A stretch of DNA of 10,121 bases from Candidatus Omnitrophota bacterium (lineage in GTDB: Bacteria > Omnitrophota > Gorgyraeia > 1-14-0-20-64-10 > JACQQZ01): NCBI GenBank assembly GCA_016206635.1, contig JACQRF010000090.1, positions 1 through 10,121 on the forward strand, written 5' to 3'. The position numbers and the translations under genes were made by a program. The notes under the pieces were generated by a model. That model was given only the letters and a program-made list of their open reading frames with translations, had not been told where the DNA came from and made no database searches. This document shows, in pieces, positions 1 to 7,170 of the stretch (the stretch's first letter is position 1; every line of letters starts with the position of its first letter).

Positions 1-2
1 GC

Positions 3-56
3 CCACTGGCGAGCGTTAGCGAGGGGCGCCACGTGACCACAGGAACGGCCCGATGA
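3..56 (+). other. possible tail of an upstream coding region
   Basis: The frame starting at base 3 is open from the left edge to a TGA at 54-56. That stop overlaps the response-regulator ATG (53-55) as ATGA, an arrangement common between co-transcribed genes. Only 17 codons are visible and they match no family I know. Frame 1 is also open from the edge, to a TGA at 34-36, and could equally be the real tail. A weak 5-bp inverted repeat (TGGCG at 7-11, CGCCA at 27-31) lies here as well. This may simply be non-coding leader. Confidence 0.22.
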
Positions 57-739
57 AAATCCTCCTGGTCGAAGACGACAAGCGCGTCGCCAGCTCCATT
101 GCCCGCGGCCTGCGGGAAGAACGCTATGTCGTGGACGTCTCCTCCGACGGAGAAGACGCCCTCTACCTGGCGCAGACCGGGGAATACGACCTGGTCATCC
201 TCGATCTCCTGCTGCCCAAGCGGAGCGGGCTCGAAATCCTCCAGGCCCTTAGGGCCGACCGGATGACCGTCCCGGTGCTGGTGCTCACCGCGAAAGCCGA
301 GCTCGAGGACAAGGTCAGGGGATTCGAGAGCGGCGCGGACGATTACCTTACCAAACCATTCCGGTTTCAAGAGCTTCTGGCGAGAGTTCGGGCGCTGATG
401 CGCCGACGAGGGGACATGACTCCGACGATCCTTCGAGTGGGGGATCTGGAAATGGATACGTTGCGGCACCGCGTCGCGCGGAGCGGGGCGGCAATCGTCC
501 TGACCGCGCGCGAATATGCGCTGCTCGAATACCTCATGCGGCACGCCGACCGGGTCGTGAGCCGGACCACGCTTGAGGAAGCGGTGTGGCAGCACGATTA
601 TGATACCTCGTCCAACGTCATCGAGGTCCACGTGGCCCATCTCCGCCGGAAGATTGATGATCCGTTCCTCGCCAAGCTGCTGCGCACCGTCCGAGGGACC
701 GGCTACGTGATCGGCCGCCAGGATCAGCCGGACGGCTAG
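53..739 (+). CDS. OmpR/PhoB-family two-component response regulator
   Basis: This is a 228-residue cytoplasmic transcription factor switched by phosphorylation from the adjacent kinase. The receiver domain (about 1-118) has the acidic pair E7-D8-D9, the phospho-acceptor D51 (in VILDLLLP), the switch Thr79 (VLTAK) and Lys101 (TKPF). A winged-helix effector domain follows (about 125-224). It contains LTAREYALLEYL, the recognition-helix region SSNVIEVHVAHLRRKID and the family-typical RTVRGTGYVI end. Length and domain order are normal for the family. The ATG at 53 has an AGGAA ribosome binding site at 41-45. The kinase gene begins 4 bases after the stop, so the pair is co-transcribed. Its regulon is unknown, but 11-bp-spaced repeats downstream of the kinase gene are plausible targets. 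Kinase features recall the heavy-metal (CusR/CopR) subgroup, but the signal cannot be assigned. Confidence 0.95.
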   Translation: MKILLVEDDKRVASSIARGLREERYVVDVSSDGEDALYLAQTGEYDLVILDLLLPKRSGLEILQALRADRMTVPVLVLTAKAELEDKVRGFESGADDYLTKPFRFQELLARVRALMRRRGDMTPTILRVGDLEMDTLRHRVARSGAAIVLTAREYALLEYLMRHADRVVSRTTLEEAVWQHDYDTSSNVIEVHVAHLRRKIDDPFLAKLLRTVRGTGYVIGRQDQPDG

Positions 740-743
740 TCGG

Positions 744-2189
744 ATGCTTCAATCTCTACGGCTTCGCCTCATCGTCTGGTACGTGGGCAGCCTCGCGCTG
801 GTCCTCGGAACGTTCGGGTGGGGGTTGTACGCCACCGTCAGACGGGATCTCGGCGAGGCGATTGACGACATGCTCACGGCCCAGGCGGGGGTGCTGGAGG
901 ACCGGCTCTCGACCTCATGGGAAAAGCAGGGAGGGTCGCCGGCCGGATCCCTCGAGGGAGCGCTGTCTCCGGATGACCGGACGGCGCTCCAGCGATTCAT
1001 CGCGCGCTGGCCGAGGGACGCGGGGGTGCTGGAAGGCGCCAGACCCCTTCGGGTGTTCGACCGAGACGGCGCGCTGATCGCGGCGTCGAAGAGTGTGGCC
1101 GAGCTGAACCTCCCGGCCCTGCCGCGCGTGCCGGAGGAGGTCCGGGAAGGATCGCCGGTGTTTGAAAACGTCCGGTCGCCCGGGTTCCGTACCCGCCTGT
1201 TGACGGCTCCGGTGGTCTGGGGCGGCGAGCTCGTGTGCGTCATCCAGGCGGCTACGCCGCTCCGCCTGGCGGATACGTCACTGACGAAACTGGCGTTCTG
1301 GCTGGTGTGGCTCCTCCCCGCGATCTTGCTCCTCATCGGCGTCATCGGGTGGGTCCTCGTGACGAAGACCCTGGGGCCGGTGAAGACCATCATCGGCAGA
1401 GCCCGCCGGATCGGCGTCGAAGACCTCCATGAGCGTGTCGAAGACCCGCGCACGAGGGACGAGATCGGAGAGCTCGCTCAGGCGTTCAACGAGATGCTGG
1501 AGCGTCTCGAGACGGCATTCAAGCGGTTGAGCCAGATCAGCGGGGCCGCGTCGCACGAGTTGCGCACCCCCCTGACGATTATCCAGACCGAGATGGAGCT
1601 CGCCCTCTCGAAACCCCGGTCCACCGAGGAGTACCGGCGGGCTTTGCAGACGAGCATGGAGGCGGTCAGCGAGATGGCGGCGATCCTCGAGGCCCTGCTC
1701 TCCCTGGCCCACAAGGGGGTGGCCAGCCGCGCGGTGGACCGCAGCCCGGTGGAGCTCAGCGCGCTGTTGCGGGAGGTGGGGGAGGGCCACGCCGCGCAGG
1801 CGCGCGCCAAACGCGTCGCCATCACCCTGAACACCGACGGACCCGTCTGGATCTCCGGCGAGCGCAGACTGCTGGAACGCTTACTGGCCAACCTGGTGGA
1901 CAACGCCGTCCGGCACACCCCTCCGGAGGGCATGATGACGCTCCAATGCGGCCGAGAGGCGCAATCCGCCTATCTCCGGGTCCACAATACCGGAGCCGGG
2001 ATTCCCGAAGAGGACATCCCCACACTGTTCGACCGCTTCTTCAGCCATCCTCAAGAGACCCAGAGCGTCTCGACGGGCCTCGGCCTCGGACTCTGCCGCT
2101 GGATTGCGGAAGTCCATCAGGGTCGGATTGACGTGGCCAGTCAACCCGGGCAAGGCGCAGCCTTTACCGTCCGGCTTCCCGGCGCCTGA
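744..2189 (+). CDS. membrane sensor histidine kinase (HAMP, HisKA, HATPase)
   Basis: This 481-residue inner-membrane kinase is the partner of the preceding regulator. Transmembrane segment 1 (about 8-30) and segment 2 (about 183-207) enclose a periplasmic sensor region of about 150 residues with no fold I recognise. A HAMP linker (about 207-260) follows, with the motif RDEIGELAQAFNEML. The HisKA domain carries the phospho-acceptor His271 in SHELRTPLT. The ATPase domain has the N-box around N383-N387 (NLVDNAVRHTP), a G1 box N415-TGAGI, an F-box LFDRFF and a G2 box GLGLGLC. The G1 box has Asn where most kinases have Asp; I recall the same change in CusS-like kinases. The start has no clear ribosome binding site and probably depends on coupling to the gene 4 bases upstream. 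Domain layout resembles heavy-metal and envelope sensors of the CusS/BaeS type; the ligand is unknown. Confidence 0.94.
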   Translation: MLQSLRLRLIVWYVGSLALVLGTFGWGLYATVRRDLGEAIDDMLTAQAGVLEDRLSTSWEKQGGSPAGSLEGALSPDDRTALQRFIARWPRDAGVLEGARPLRVFDRDGALIAASKSVAELNLPALPRVPEEVREGSPVFENVRSPGFRTRLLTAPVVWGGELVCVIQAATPLRLADTSLTKLAFWLVWLLPAILLLIGVIGWVLVTKTLGPVKTIIGRARRIGVEDLHERVEDPRTRDEIGELAQAFNEMLERLETAFKRLSQISGAASHELRTPLTIIQTEMELALSKPRSTEEYRRALQTSMEAVSEMAAILEALLSLAHKGVASRAVDRSPVELSALLREVGEGHAAQARAKRVAITLNTDGPVWISGERRLLERLLANLVDNAVRHTPPEGMMTLQCGREAQSAYLRVHNTGAGIPEEDIPTLFDRFFSHPQETQSVSTGLGLGLCRWIAEVHQGRIDVASQPGQGAAFTVRLPGA

Positions 2190-2194
2190 AGAAA

Positions 2195-2240
2195 TCTTAA
2201 TCAAACCTTCAGAGTTCCTTCATCTCGCCCTTCTAAGATG
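2195..2240 (+). promoter_or_regulatory. 11-bp-phased direct repeats, likely response-regulator site and promoter
   Basis: After the kinase stop the sequence becomes locally AT-richer and holds repeated pyrimidine-rich half-sites: TCTTAA at 2195, CCTTCA at 2206, CCTTCA at 2217 and CCTTCT at 2229. The first three are exactly 11 bp apart and the last is 12 bp on. PhoB/OmpR-family regulators bind tandem direct repeats with 11-bp spacing on one face of the helix, so the adjacent regulator is the natural candidate. TAAGAT at 2234-2239 is a possible -10 box. No good -35 hexamer stands at the right distance, as expected for an activator-dependent promoter. It would drive the three exported-protein genes downstream. 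Binding by this regulator is inference. Confidence 0.5.
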
Positions 2241-2299
2241 CGAGCGAATCGGCCAAGGGCTTGGAGCGACCGAGCGGCGGCCGACACGCACGCACCAAC

Positions 2300-2309
2300 A
2301 GGAGGTGAT
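2300..2309 (+). promoter_or_regulatory. near-perfect extended Shine-Dalgarno sequence
   Basis: AGGAGGTGAT is complementary over ten bases to the usual 3' end of bacterial 16S rRNA. The GGAGG core ends five bases before the ATG at 2311. Most other genes in the window have short or no such sites, so this implies strong translation of the small exported protein. It also fixes that gene's start at 2311 rather than at any ATG further upstream in the same frame. Confidence 0.8.
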
Positions 2310-2310
2310 C

Positions 2311-2526
2311 ATGCGCAATCGGTGGATGGTTGGACTGTTCGTCGCGTGGGCATTGACCGTGTTTTCGGCGGCGCCCGCGTCTGCGTGGTGGGGGAAGAAA
2401 TCGGCCGGCCGGGCGAAGCCAAGCTCTGCCGCGGTGAGTAAGCCCGCGACAGCGCAAAGCACCAGCCCGCGACCGGCCGCGAAACCAGCGGCGCCCACAA
2501 AGACCAAATCTAAATCCCGGTATTGA
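2311..2526 (+). CDS. small secreted basic protein of unknown function
   Basis: This gene encodes 71 residues. Residues 1-25 form a textbook Sec signal peptide: N-terminal Arg residues, a hydrophobic core from about 6 to 19, then a PASA cleavage site after Ala25. The predicted mature peptide is about 46 residues. It begins WWGKK and continues as a low-complexity tail rich in Ala, Lys, Pro, Ser and Thr with almost no acidic residues, ending in KSKSRY. It is therefore probably a disordered, strongly basic periplasmic or extracellular peptide. I recognise no family. It sits directly downstream of a likely regulator site and 13 bases before a peptidoglycan-binding lipoprotein gene. Binding to anionic cell-wall or outer-membrane polymers is a reasonable guess, not shown. 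The reading frame is open upstream as far as 2104, but that part overlaps the kinase gene and lacks a ribosome binding site. Confidence 0.75.
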   Translation: MRNRWMVGLFVAWALTVFSAAPASAWWGKKSAGRAKPSSAAVSKPATAQSTSPRPAAKPAAPTKTKSKSRY

Positions 2527-2539
2527 CCTGGACGAAGGC

Positions 2540-3028
2540 ATGACGCCGCGTCGCGTAGGGCTCGCGCTGTCGTTAGGGCTCGGAGTGGTCCTGTGGGCCG
2601 CGGGGTGTGCGACCCGCCAGGTCGTGGGGGGCTCCGGCGATGCGGCGGGGCGCCTCGCCGCCGCGGAGCGGCGCTTGGATGTCCTGGAGGTGCGCCAGCA
2701 GGAGCTCGAGGGCAACGCCTGGGACATGGGGCGCCTCCGAGAGCGGGTCGAGCGCGTGGATCCTCCCCGGGTGGAGCAGGGACGGGCGGCCGCCCGGGGC
2801 CCCGCCGGTCATGGGGGGCCGACCGTGGCGGACATCCAGCGGGCGCTGCAGCGCGCGGGGTATTACGACGGACCCGTTGATGGCACAGCGGGGCCCCGCA
2901 CCACGCGGGCGATCAAGGCGTTCCAGCGCGCCCGCGGGCTCTCCGTGGATGGCAAGGTGGGGCCAAAGACCTGGGCCGCCCTGAGCCCGTATCGTTCCTC
3001 ATCCGACACCCACGGAGGGAGCCGGTAG
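2540..3028 (+). CDS. peptidoglycan-binding lipoprotein
   Basis: The product has 162 residues. A lipoprotein signal peptide ends in AAGC, so Cys23 would be lipidated; Ala at +2 favours outer-membrane sorting. Residues 38-73 are charged and heptad-like (RLAAAERRLDVLEVRQQELE), suggesting a short coiled coil. A Gly/Ala/Arg-rich linker follows, then a PG_binding_1-type domain at about 95-149. Its motifs are typical: VADIQRALQRAGYYDGPVDG, then GPRTTRAIKAFQRARGL and VDGKVGPKTWAAL. Such domains bind peptidoglycan and usually accompany wall hydrolases. No catalytic domain is present, so it probably tethers the outer membrane to the wall or acts as an adaptor. The ribosome binding site is poor (GAAGG ends only one base before the ATG), so translation may be coupled to the small gene 13 bases upstream. 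The hydrolase-like gene follows after 10 bases. Confidence 0.85.
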   Translation: MTPRRVGLALSLGLGVVLWAAGCATRQVVGGSGDAAGRLAAAERRLDVLEVRQQELEGNAWDMGRLRERVERVDPPRVEQGRAAARGPAGHGGPTVADIQRALQRAGYYDGPVDGTAGPRTTRAIKAFQRARGLSVDGKVGPKTWAALSPYRSSSDTHGGSR

Positions 3029-3038
3029 CGCCCCTCTC

Positions 3039-4229
3039 ATGCGGCCCGGCCGACCCAGCGCGCTCCTTCTGGCGATCGCCCTGTCCTGCGGGGCGCCAAC
3101 CCGCCCTGCTTCCGCGGAGCCCTTCAAGGGGTTGTGGATCAGCTGTGTCGGCGAGAAGGACATCTTCAGCGGGCCCGATGCGTTGACGGATGCCATCTCG
3201 TTTGCCAAGCGGGGCGGGTTCAACGCGCTGTTTGTCCAGGTGTATCGGGGCGACAAGGCGTGGTTTGACTCCGACCACGCGGATGCCGCCCCGTTTCGCC
3301 GCAACCGATCCCGACTGGGCGCCGATCCGCTCCAGTTGCTGATTGACCGCGCGCAGGCCGCCGGAATCCAAGTCCACGCTTGGGTCAACGCCTTAACGCT
3401 CTCGAAAAACCAAGAGGCCCCCCTCCTGCAGGCATTCGGAGGCGCGATCCTCACGAAAGATCAGCACGGCCGCGGCGCCCTCAAGAGCAGGCCGGCGGAG
3501 CCGTTGGACGCCTACTACGATCGAGAGGACCAACTGTTCCTGGAGCCGGGCGATCCGCGGGTCAGAGAGCACATCGTTCGGATTGCGGGGGAGCTCGCGG
3601 CCAAATATCCGGCGCTGGATGGGATCCATTTCGACTACATCCGGTACCCGGCGGCGATCCCCTACATCCCCGGCTCCCGATTTAACCCCGTGGGCCTGTC
3701 CTATGGATACGGGGAGCGCAATGTCCGCCGCTTTCGAGAAACTTCCGGCATTGATCCTCGGGGGGTGGATTGGAAGGTCCGCGACAGCCTCGTCTGGGAT
3801 GATTGGAAACGGCAGCAGGTGACAGAGCTCCTTCGAGCGGCCGCCGGGGCGGCCCGGACGCAGCGCCCAGGCCTTCAGATCTCCTGCGCCGTCATCGCCC
3901 CCATGGATCGAGCGTACTCCACGGCATGTCAAGATTGGGCCCGCTGGCTGAGCGAGGGGCTCGCGGACTTTGTGGTCTTGATGAGCTATTCTCCAGATTC
4001 CCGGTTCGTGGCCCTGACGGCCAAGGCGGCGTTGGGCGTCGCCGGGGATCCGCAGAAGGTCGCGATCGGGCTTGGGGCCCACCTGATGATCAAGGAACCG
4101 AACATCCTCGCCGCGCAACTCCGAGACGCGGCCGCCCTCAAGGCTCGGGGGGTGGTGGTGTTCGACTACAATGCCGTCTCGGAACCCGGGCTGAGGGCGC
4201 TGGTCGAATCGCCCTCGGGACCCCCTTGA
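3039..4229 (+). CDS. exported GHL10-family glycosyl hydrolase-like protein (DigH-like)
   Basis: The 396-residue product has an export signal. Cleavage after PASA (residue 26) is likely, although ALSC at 14-17 could be a weak lipobox. The mature part is a TIM-barrel protein of the GHL10 (glycosyl hydrolase-like 10, formerly DUF187) family. Motifs in order are FKGLWIS near the mature start, GGFNALFVQVY, AGIQVHAWVNAL, LDGIHFDYIRYP with H197 and D199, and a late VVLMSYSPDS. E. coli DigH (YddW) of this family cleaves glycan strands stripped of stem peptides, so a cell-wall substrate is plausible; the adjacent peptidoglycan-binding lipoprotein supports it. The length fits the catalytic core. The best purine-rich site before the ATG is about 20 bases away, so initiation may rely on coupling. 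The stop codon lies inside the -35 box of the following promoter. No terminator is seen. Exact substrate is inferred. Confidence 0.85.
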   Translation: MRPGRPSALLLAIALSCGAPTRPASAEPFKGLWISCVGEKDIFSGPDALTDAISFAKRGGFNALFVQVYRGDKAWFDSDHADAAPFRRNRSRLGADPLQLLIDRAQAAGIQVHAWVNALTLSKNQEAPLLQAFGGAILTKDQHGRGALKSRPAEPLDAYYDREDQLFLEPGDPRVREHIVRIAGELAAKYPALDGIHFDYIRYPAAIPYIPGSRFNPVGLSYGYGERNVRRFRETSGIDPRGVDWKVRDSLVWDDWKRQQVTELLRAAAGAARTQRPGLQISCAVIAPMDRAYSTACQDWARWLSEGLADFVVLMSYSPDSRFVALTAKAALGVAGDPQKVAIGLGAHLMIKEPNILAAQLRDAAALKARGVVVFDYNAVSEPGLRALVESPSGPP

Positions 4230-4271
4230 CGCCCCGCCGGAATTCGTATATATTGGATATATACTTCTCCA
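4226..4271 (+). promoter_or_regulatory. brnT promoter with palindromic operator
   Basis: TTGACG at 4226-4231 and TATATT at 4249-4254, separated by 17 bp, make a good sigma70-type promoter. The -35 box includes the TGA stop (4227-4229) of the preceding gene. A perfect 8-bp inverted repeat, GTATATAT and ATATATAC around a TGG centre (4246-4264), covers the -10 and the expected start point near 4261. A ribbon-helix-helix antitoxin bound here would block RNA polymerase, matching the autoregulation known for BrnTA. The resulting transcript would have only about 10-11 untranslated bases and no Shine-Dalgarno sequence before brnT. Confidence 0.78.
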
Positions 4272-4571
4272 ATGGCCGAGCTGCCGGATTTCTCGCGGAT
4301 TGAAGGGTTTGACTGGGGCAAAGGAAGCGCTGACAAGAATTGGCGGCGGCACCGCGTCGCATTCCACGAGTGCGAGGAGGTCTTTTTCCGTGAGCCGGTC
4401 ATTGCTGCAGATGCTGGGCATTCAACGGTCGAGGTGCGGTACTTCGCGTTTGGCCGGACGGTCCGGGGACGGCGGCTCACCGTCGTGTTCACCGTCCGGG
4501 GCCAGCGGGTCCGCGTCATCTCGGCCCGCGATATGAATCGAAAGGAGCGCCGGCGACATGTCAAAGCTTAA
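4272..4571 (+). CDS. brnT: BrnT-family toxin (RelE-like ribonuclease)
   Basis: This 99-residue protein matches the BrnT family of type II toxins, which have a RelE-like fold and inhibit translation by RNA cleavage. The family pattern is visible: FDWGKGSADKN followed by the Asn-x-x-basic-His-x-Val-x-Phe signature (N23 to F31, NWRRHRVAF). Next comes EVRYFAFGRTVRGRRLTVVFTVRG, and the conserved end is RVISARDMNRKERRRHV. Size is typical. The gene overlaps the antitoxin gene by 14 bases. It has no ribosome binding site and a predicted leader of about ten bases, so toxin translation is probably weak. The reading frame is intact and nothing looks inactivated. Base composition does not differ obviously from the neighbours, though such pairs are often mobile. 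Confidence 0.88.
   Translation: MAELPDFSRIEGFDWGKGSADKNWRRHRVAFHECEEVFFREPVIAADAGHSTVEVRYFAFGRTVRGRRLTVVFTVRGQRVRVISARDMNRKERRRHVKA
4541..4547 (+). promoter_or_regulatory. antitoxin ribosome binding site inside brnT
   Basis: AAAGGAG lies ten bases before the ATG at 4558 and within the last codons of the toxin gene. It supports that start and gives the antitoxin its own strong initiation site, while the toxin has none. That bias would keep antitoxin in excess. Confidence 0.6.
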
Positions 4572-4842
4572 ACAGATTCCAAAATTCCGCAGCGAGGATG
4601 AAGAGCGGGAGTTTTGGGCGACGCACGACACGACCGACTACGTGGATTGGCGATCCGCGCGGCGGGTGCAATTCCCAAACCTCAAGCCGACACTGCGGAC
4701 CATCTCGGTCCGGTTGCCGGAACACCTGATCGGCGGATTGAAGGCGCTGGCCAACGAGCGCGACATTCCGTATCAGGCGCTCCTGAAGCAATTCCTGGCG
4801 GAGCGCATGCGAGAGGAGTGGCGGCGCCGGCGGGCCGCCTGA
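4558..4842 (+). CDS. brnA: BrnA/CopG-type antitoxin
   Basis: The 94-residue product is the partner of the upstream toxin. The N-terminal part (about 5-33) carries the pattern IPKFRSEDEEREFWATHDTT followed by YVDW, typical of the CopG_antitoxin family that pairs with BrnT toxins. A ribbon-helix-helix DNA-binding segment spans about 48-84. Its beta strand TISVRLP is followed by two helices, and the tail is very basic (REEWRRRRAA). The protein should neutralise the toxin directly and repress the promoter through the palindrome at 4246-4264. Toxin-first gene order is normal for BrnTA. Its TGA stop shares a base with the ATG of rsmI (TGATG), which ties expression of that gene to this pair. Confidence 0.87.
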   Translation: MSKLKQIPKFRSEDEEREFWATHDTTDYVDWRSARRVQFPNLKPTLRTISVRLPEHLIGGLKALANERDIPYQALLKQFLAERMREEWRRRRAA

Positions 4843-5534
4843 TGGGCGAATCCTCTGCGGCGGGCACGCTGTATCTCGTCGCCACGCCGATCGGGAACCT
4901 TGGGGATTTGACCGCCCGGGCGGTGGAGGTGCTGCGGGCCGTGGACCTGATCGCCGCCGAGGACACGCGCCACGCCAAAATTCTGCTCGCCCGGTACGAG
5001 ATCCCAACGCCCGTCGAGAGCTTCTACGATGCGGTGGAGCGGGCCAAGACGCCGGAGCTGCTGCGGCGTCTGGCCGGCGGCGAGTCGGTGGCGCTGGTCT
5101 CGGACGCCGGGACGCCGGGCGTCGCTGACCCGGGCGGCCACCTGATCCCGCAGGCGATCGCGGCGGGGATTTCCGTCGTGGCGATCCCCGGGCCGTGCGC
5201 GGCGATCGCGGCGCTGACGGTGTCCGGCCTACCGATGGAGCGGTTCGTCTTCGAGGGCTACTTGCCGATGAAGCCGGGCCCGCGGCGGCGACGGCTGGAG
5301 ACGCTGAAAGGAGAGCCCCGGACGATCGTGTGCTACGAGACGCCACACCGGCTGATGAAGAGTTTGGCGGCCATTCAAGAGGTGTTGGGGGATGTCCCGA
5401 TGAGCGTGGCGCGGGAATTGACCAAGCAGTTCGAGGAGGTCCGTCGCGGGACGGTGGCGGAGCACCTGGCGCATTTCGAGCAACATCCCCCCCGCGGCGA
5501 GTTCGTCCTGGTGTTCCATAGTACAATTACTTGA
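4842..5534 (+). CDS. rsmI: 16S rRNA (cytidine-1402 2'-O)-methyltransferase RsmI, short form
   Basis: RsmI uses S-adenosylmethionine to methylate the 2'-OH of C1402 in the ribosomal decoding centre. The tetrapyrrole-methylase fold is clear: LYLVATPIGNLGDLTARAVE (10-29), the AAEDTRH signature (38-44), LVSDAGTPGVADPG (85-98), IPGPCAAIAALTVSGLP (115-131), the FEGYLP segment, CYETPHR and the ARELTKQFEE motif. The chosen ATG shares its first base with the antitoxin stop and begins just before the conserved start of the family. The frame is open upstream but only as a shadow of the antitoxin gene. At 230 residues it ends where the methylase domain ends; the C-terminal domain of about 50 residues found in E. 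coli RsmI (286 residues) is absent. No remnant in another frame is seen downstream. A methylase-only form could be normal in this lineage. Confidence 0.93.
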   Translation: MGESSAAGTLYLVATPIGNLGDLTARAVEVLRAVDLIAAEDTRHAKILLARYEIPTPVESFYDAVERAKTPELLRRLAGGESVALVSDAGTPGVADPGGHLIPQAIAAGISVVAIPGPCAAIAALTVSGLPMERFVFEGYLPMKPGPRRRRLETLKGEPRTIVCYETPHRLMKSLAAIQEVLGDVPMSVARELTKQFEEVRRGTVAEHLAHFEQHPPRGEFVLVFHSTIT

Positions 5535-5560
5535 CGCCGCCCCCGGCGGCGTGGTTTACT
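5531..5560 (+). promoter_or_regulatory. candidate promoter of the pyr operon
   Basis: TTGACG at 5531-5536, again including a stop codon (rsmI TGA at 5532-5534), and TTTACT at 5555-5560 are 18 bp apart and could form a moderate sigma70-type promoter. Transcription would start near 5567 and leave a leader of about 48 bases holding the PyrR site. TACAAT at 5522-5527 is an alternative -10 but has no good -35. Read-through from rsmI is also possible. Confidence 0.42.
5534..5552 (+). other. GC-rich hairpin after rsmI
   Basis: ACGCCGCC and GGCGGCGT form a perfect 8-bp stem around a CCC loop. Only a broken run of T follows (GGTTTACTAGTT), so it is a weak candidate for an intrinsic terminator of the brnTA-rsmI transcript. 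It sits in the spacer of the proposed pyr promoter, so both roles may share the same DNA. Confidence 0.4.
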
Positions 5561-5573
5561 AGTTCTGTAGGCA

Positions 5574-7169
<1,596 letters not shown>

Positions 7170-7170
<1 letters not shown>

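Noticed and set aside
2104..2310. Upstream extension of the small secreted protein to an ATG at 2104
   Set aside because: It would overlap the kinase gene and bury the signal peptide; the perfect ribosome binding site sits directly before 2311.
3393..4421. Minus-strand open frame of about 340 codons opposite the GHL10 gene
   Set aside because: No recognisable domain, and it runs across the brnT promoter; antisense of a conserved barrel protein.
4614..4841. Extended rsmI start at 4614
   Set aside because: The added residues are the shadow of the antitoxin gene; the RsmI family begins right after 4842.
4561..5526. Long minus-strand open frame of about 320 codons opposite brnA and rsmI
   Set aside because: Low-complexity Pro/Arg/Ser-rich translation, typical of the antisense of GC-rich genes; the + strand holds recognisable BrnA and RsmI.
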